Shown one piece after another: positions 6,357 through 8,554 of a stretch of DNA of 8,554 nucleotides; position 1 is the first letter of the stretch, and each line of letters begins with the position of its first letter. The notes beneath the pieces were generated by a model that was not told the origin of the DNA, ran no database searches, and saw nothing but the letters and a program-made list of their open reading frames with translations. Origin of the DNA: Flavobacterium sp. (GTDB taxonomy: Bacteria > Bacteroidota > Bacteroidia > Flavobacteriales > Flavobacteriaceae); the NCBI GenBank assembly GCA_030682755.1, contig JAUXNR010000722.1, positions 1 through 8,554 of the forward strand, read 5' to 3'. The position numbers were made by a program, and so were the translations under genes.

Positions 6357-6364
6357 TAATTTTG
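6357..6364 (+). promoter_or_regulatory. Candidate -7 box (TAnnTTTG) for the FG-GAP gene
   Basis: TAATTTTG fits the Bacteroidota -7 consensus and lies 40 bases before the ATG at 6405, in the 225-base divergent region between the VOC and FG-GAP genes. A clear -33 TTG was not found at the usual spacing. The rest of this intergenic region (6180-6356) shows nothing else recognisable. Confidence 0.4.
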
Positions 6365-6404
6365 TAATGTAAGTTAGCAACCACAACCTCTCAAAAACCC
6401 AACC

Positions 6405-7532
6405 ATGAAAAAACTCATTTACCTTTTCTTTTTCTTCAATTCTCTACTGCCCTTTGCTCAAGACCGTGGTTTTTATTCGATGAATGATATGAATGCGGAT
6501 GAACCTCGATTTAGTTTTGGCTTACAAAAACATCGAACGGCATCCATTAGTCTGGGTGATATTAACAAGGACGGAAAGTTGGATGCGGTAGTGGCAAATG
6601 GACGACATTGGCCTGAAACAAATTACATATTCTACAATTCCGGTAAAGGTTTTAACTCGATGAAGCCATTGGATAACCTCAGCTCAACGAGTTATGCGGC
6701 TGAATTAGTGGATTTAAATAACGACGGCCATTTAGACATTTTAGAAATAAACGATAACGCACCACATAAAATTTACATCAACGATGGCTCCGGAAATTTT
6801 ACATTTCATGCTGAAGTTGGTGAAGTTTCTAATGCCCGAAACGTTGCGTTGGGCGACCTTGACAATAACGGATTCATCGATTTTATTATCACCAATAGAA
6901 ATCAGCAGAACATTATTTGCTACAATAATGGAAAACTGGATTTTGATTGTGTAAAATTGCAAACTACAAAAAATTCAACAATTGACATTGCCATACACGA
7001 TTTAAATGGTGATGGTCTCCCCGATTTGGTTTTGGCCAACAGAGACAATATTCCGAATGAAATCTACCTCAATATAGGCGAACGTCAATTTGAAAAAAAA
7101 CTTGATTTTGGAACCGGAACATTTGAAACCCGTTCGGTAGCCGTTGCCGACATGAACAACGACGGAATGTTGGACATTGTTACCGGAAATATCAATGGTG
7201 CCAATATCATCTACTTTGGAAATAAAAATTTCACCTTCACCGAAACACGCTCTTTTGGTGGAGACGATACAGACACTTACAGCATAGCCCTAGCCGATTT
7301 TAATAAAGATGGTTTGATGGATATCGTGACCGGCAATTACGGAAAACCTAATACCGTTTTTATAAATCGTGACGGAACTAATTTTGAAGAAATTAACCTA
7401 ACCGATAGAGCCTCCCTAACCTATGGCGTAACCGTTGGCGATATAAATGGCGACGGCTGGATGGACATTGTTGTCGCTAATTCTGATGATTTTAATCTTT
7501 ATTATTTGAATATTTTTTTTAGGGAGAAGTAG
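6405..7532 (+). CDS. Secreted FG-GAP/VCBS seven-bladed beta-propeller protein
   Basis: A 375-residue exported protein. Residues 1-19 (MKKLIYLFFFFNSLLPFAQ) form a signal peptide. Seven calcium-binding type motifs of the form D-x-(N/D)-x-(D/N)-G-x-x-D follow at an even spacing of 48-51 residues: 52-60, 103-111, 151-159, 199-207, 249-257, 298-306 and 346-354. This is the integrin-alpha-like FG-GAP/VCBS repeat arrangement, and seven copies make one closed propeller. There is no catalytic domain, no T9SS sorting domain and no lipobox, so the protein is predicted to be periplasmic or released by another route. Such propellers bind proteins or glycans; the ligand here is unknown. A run of eight T lies near the 3' end. 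It converges on the Cys/Gly-tail gene with 17 bases between the stops. Confidence 0.88.
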   Translation: MKKLIYLFFFFNSLLPFAQDRGFYSMNDMNADEPRFSFGLQKHRTASISLGDINKDGKLDAVVANGRHWPETNYIFYNSGKGFNSMKPLDNLSSTSYAAELVDLNNDGHLDILEINDNAPHKIYINDGSGNFTFHAEVGEVSNARNVALGDLDNNGFIDFIITNRNQQNIICYNNGKLDFDCVKLQTTKNSTIDIAIHDLNGDGLPDLVLANRDNIPNEIYLNIGERQFEKKLDFGTGTFETRSVAVADMNNDGMLDIVTGNINGANIIYFGNKNFTFTETRSFGGDDTDTYSIALADFNKDGLMDIVTGNYGKPNTVFINRDGTNFEEINLTDRASLTYGVTVGDINGDGWMDIVVANSDDFNLYYLNIFFREK

Positions 7533-7533
7533 A

Positions 7534-7552
7534 TAACTAATTATCTTAGTTA
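7534..7552. terminator. Weak hairpin between convergent genes
   Basis: TAACTAA (7534-7540) and TTAGTTA (7546-7552) form a perfect 7-bp stem with a 5-base loop. It includes the stop codon of the - strand gene. The stem is AT-rich and no T-run follows on either strand, so a terminator role is uncertain. Confidence 0.3.
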
Positions 7553-8338
7553 ACCGCAGCCACCACAACCGCCACAACCACCGCCACAACCACCGCAAGC
7601 GGAACATCCACTGCCACCCCCGGAGCCACTGCTGCTGCTGCAACCACTATCGAAATTTGAAGAATACGAATCAAAATTCCACCCACAACCCGAACAGCCA
7701 CTTCCGTTTGAATTGGTTTCTTTTCGGTTCATTTGTTTAACCAAATCAGAATCAATTTGGTCTAAAAGATCGTAGGTAATGTATTCTAAAAGAAAGATAT
7801 TTCCACCTATTACTTTTATAAGTGCTAGTGCTTCCTGATTATCAATAGTGTCTAAGCTTGTAAATTTTGAATTCAGACTCTGAATCTCTTTCTCTACCTT
7901 TCGTTTTAATTCTTTTCCATATTCGGTAAGACGATACCTGTAAAATATTTTCTGTAAAATATTTTGTGAAAAGCACTTTTGTAAAATGGGCGTCTTGATA
8001 AGTTCATTTTTGAAAACAGCTAACGTTCTCGATTTCTGATAACCAATTTTTACCAGATTCCTAAAAAGAATTTCTATTGAATCATCCTGTCTGAAGGTAT
8101 CTAAAAAGAATTTTTCATGATTTTTGAAATTATAATTTTTGAAATTCGGTCCGCTTGTAACATAGGTATAAATTCTAACCTTATGAGAAATATGCGGCTG
8201 CCGCTCTACTTCAAAAGTTTTTAAAACTTGTTTGAAAAGCAAATCGATAAAAGTTATTTTTAAGTACTCTCGATGCGTTGCGTTTTCATCCGTTAAAATA
8301 TAAACTTCAGCGGGTGTTAGTTGGGATAAGTACTGCAT
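7550..8338 (-). CDS. Protein with extreme Gly/Cys/Ser-rich C-terminal tail (TIGR04222-like)
   Basis: A 262-residue protein in two parts. Residues 1-205 are an ordinary, mostly helical, soluble-looking domain starting LTPAEVYILTD, with basic and hydrophobic stretches and no signal peptide or clear membrane segment. Residues 211-262 are a low-complexity tail of Gly, Ser and Cys holding nine cysteines (215, 218, 233, 245, 248, 251, 255, 258, 261), mostly as CxxC or CGGC steps and ending CGGCGGCG. The layout matches what I recall of TIGR04222-type proteins, which carry Gly/Cys tails next to low-complexity sequence, though those often have membrane helices that I do not see here. Function is unknown; metal binding, disulfide cross-linking or post-translational modification of the tail are possible. 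Its ATG overlaps the stop of the upstream gene (TAATG), indicating translational coupling. Confidence 0.8.
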   Translation of the reverse strand: MQYLSQLTPAEVYILTDENATHREYLKITFIDLLFKQVLKTFEVERQPHISHKVRIYTYVTSGPNFKNYNFKNHEKFFLDTFRQDDSIEILFRNLVKIGYQKSRTLAVFKNELIKTPILQKCFSQNILQKIFYRYRLTEYGKELKRKVEKEIQSLNSKFTSLDTIDNQEALALIKVIGGNIFLLEYITYDLLDQIDSDLVKQMNRKETNSNGSGCSGCGWNFDSYSSNFDSGCSSSSGSGGGSGCSACGGCGGGCGGCGGCG

Positions 8339-8553
8339 TAAAAAGGTTTTTTAATAATCCAATTTCTTTTTCGGTTGACTCGCTCAAATTCAATTTCAGA
8401 AAATCTAATTTCACTCGTGGGCCAAATATCTTTTGGGGCTTCTGTCTTAAAAGTAGCCACATACAATTCTTTCGTTTTTTCGTACCAATTGGTATATTTA
8501 GCAATTTCTGTTGCTCCGCCTTTTGTTGGGCCGTGATGTATTTTTCTCTTGAT
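8338..8553 (-). CDS. C-terminal fragment of a GRDP-like (glycine-rich domain protein-like) protein
   Basis: The last 71 codons of a gene that enters from the right edge on the - strand. The fragment begins IKRKIHHGPTKGG, continues KYTNWYEKTKELYVATF, then EAPKDIWPTSEIRF, and ends NWIIKKPF. The HHGP element, the W-Y-x-x-T-x-x-L-Y-x-x-x-F helix and the P-x-D-I-W-P motif resemble my memory of the GRDP-like family, which in bacteria is sometimes found near Gly/Cys-tailed proteins. No Gly-rich tail is present on this protein itself. The reading frame is supported by its protein-like composition and by the TAATG overlap with the next gene, the two presumably being translated together. A competing open frame from 8504 in another phase is a shadow. 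Gene call fairly firm, family call tentative. Confidence 0.6.
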   Translation of the reverse strand: MKRKIHHGPTKGGATEIAKYTNWYEKTKELYVATFKTEAPKDIWPTSEIRFSEIEFERVNRKRNWIIKKPF

Positions 8554-8554
8554 G

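Noticed and set aside
7511..7520. Run of eight T as a phase-variation site in the FG-GAP gene
   Set aside because: It lies at the last few codons, so slippage would alter only the extreme C-terminus; no switch in expression would result.
7416..7643. Trp/Arg-rich open frame on the - strand
   Set aside because: It is the Gly/Cys tail codons read in another phase, continuing antisense through the FG-GAP gene; its odd composition is a by-product of GGY/TGY codons.
8307..8504. 65-codon open frame on the - strand
   Set aside because: It overlaps the GRDP-like reading frame in another phase; the frame ending at 8338 has better protein character and a TAATG junction with the next gene.

Overview
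The window looks like a chromosomal segment from a Bacteroidota bacterium, most likely a Flavobacteriaceae member. Supporting signs are the AT-rich base composition, a secreted protein ending in a type IX secretion (T9SS) sorting domain, AT-rich gene starts mostly without Shine-Dalgarno sequences, and two TAnnTTTG boxes of the kind used as the -7 element in this phylum. No rRNA, tRNA, CRISPR array or insertion sequence was seen.

Left part (1-1782, + strand): the end of a fumarylacetoacetate hydrolase (FAH) family enzyme, then an AT-rich unknown gene with an internal duplication, then a maleate cis-trans isomerase with a complete set of expected active-site residues. A 49-codon two-helix membrane peptide overlaps the isomerase stop, and a strong intrinsic terminator closes the group. 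The FAH enzyme and the isomerase fit an aromatic or N-heterocycle catabolic route. The AT-rich gene between them is bordered by short sequences that resemble interspersed repeats and may be an insertion.

Centre (2043-5160, + strand): a T9SS-exported beta-propeller protein, a secreted protein of unknown function, a repeat-rich intergenic stretch with nested palindromes, and an OsmC-family peroxidase followed by a terminator with a GAAA loop.

Centre right (5161-6179, - strand): an archaemetzincin-type zinc protease carrying a lipoprotein signal, and upstream of it a bleomycin-resistance-like VOC protein. These two may be co-transcribed.

Right part (6405-8554): a secreted seven-bladed FG-GAP/VCBS propeller on +, facing a two-gene - strand unit. 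That unit has the C-terminus of a protein resembling the glycine-rich-domain (GRDP-like) family, whose stop overlaps the start of a protein with an extreme Gly/Cys/Ser tail (nine Cys in about 50 residues, TIGR04222-like layout). This coupled pair is the least understood and most interesting content. Functional assignments rest on motif recognition only; no database search was possible.
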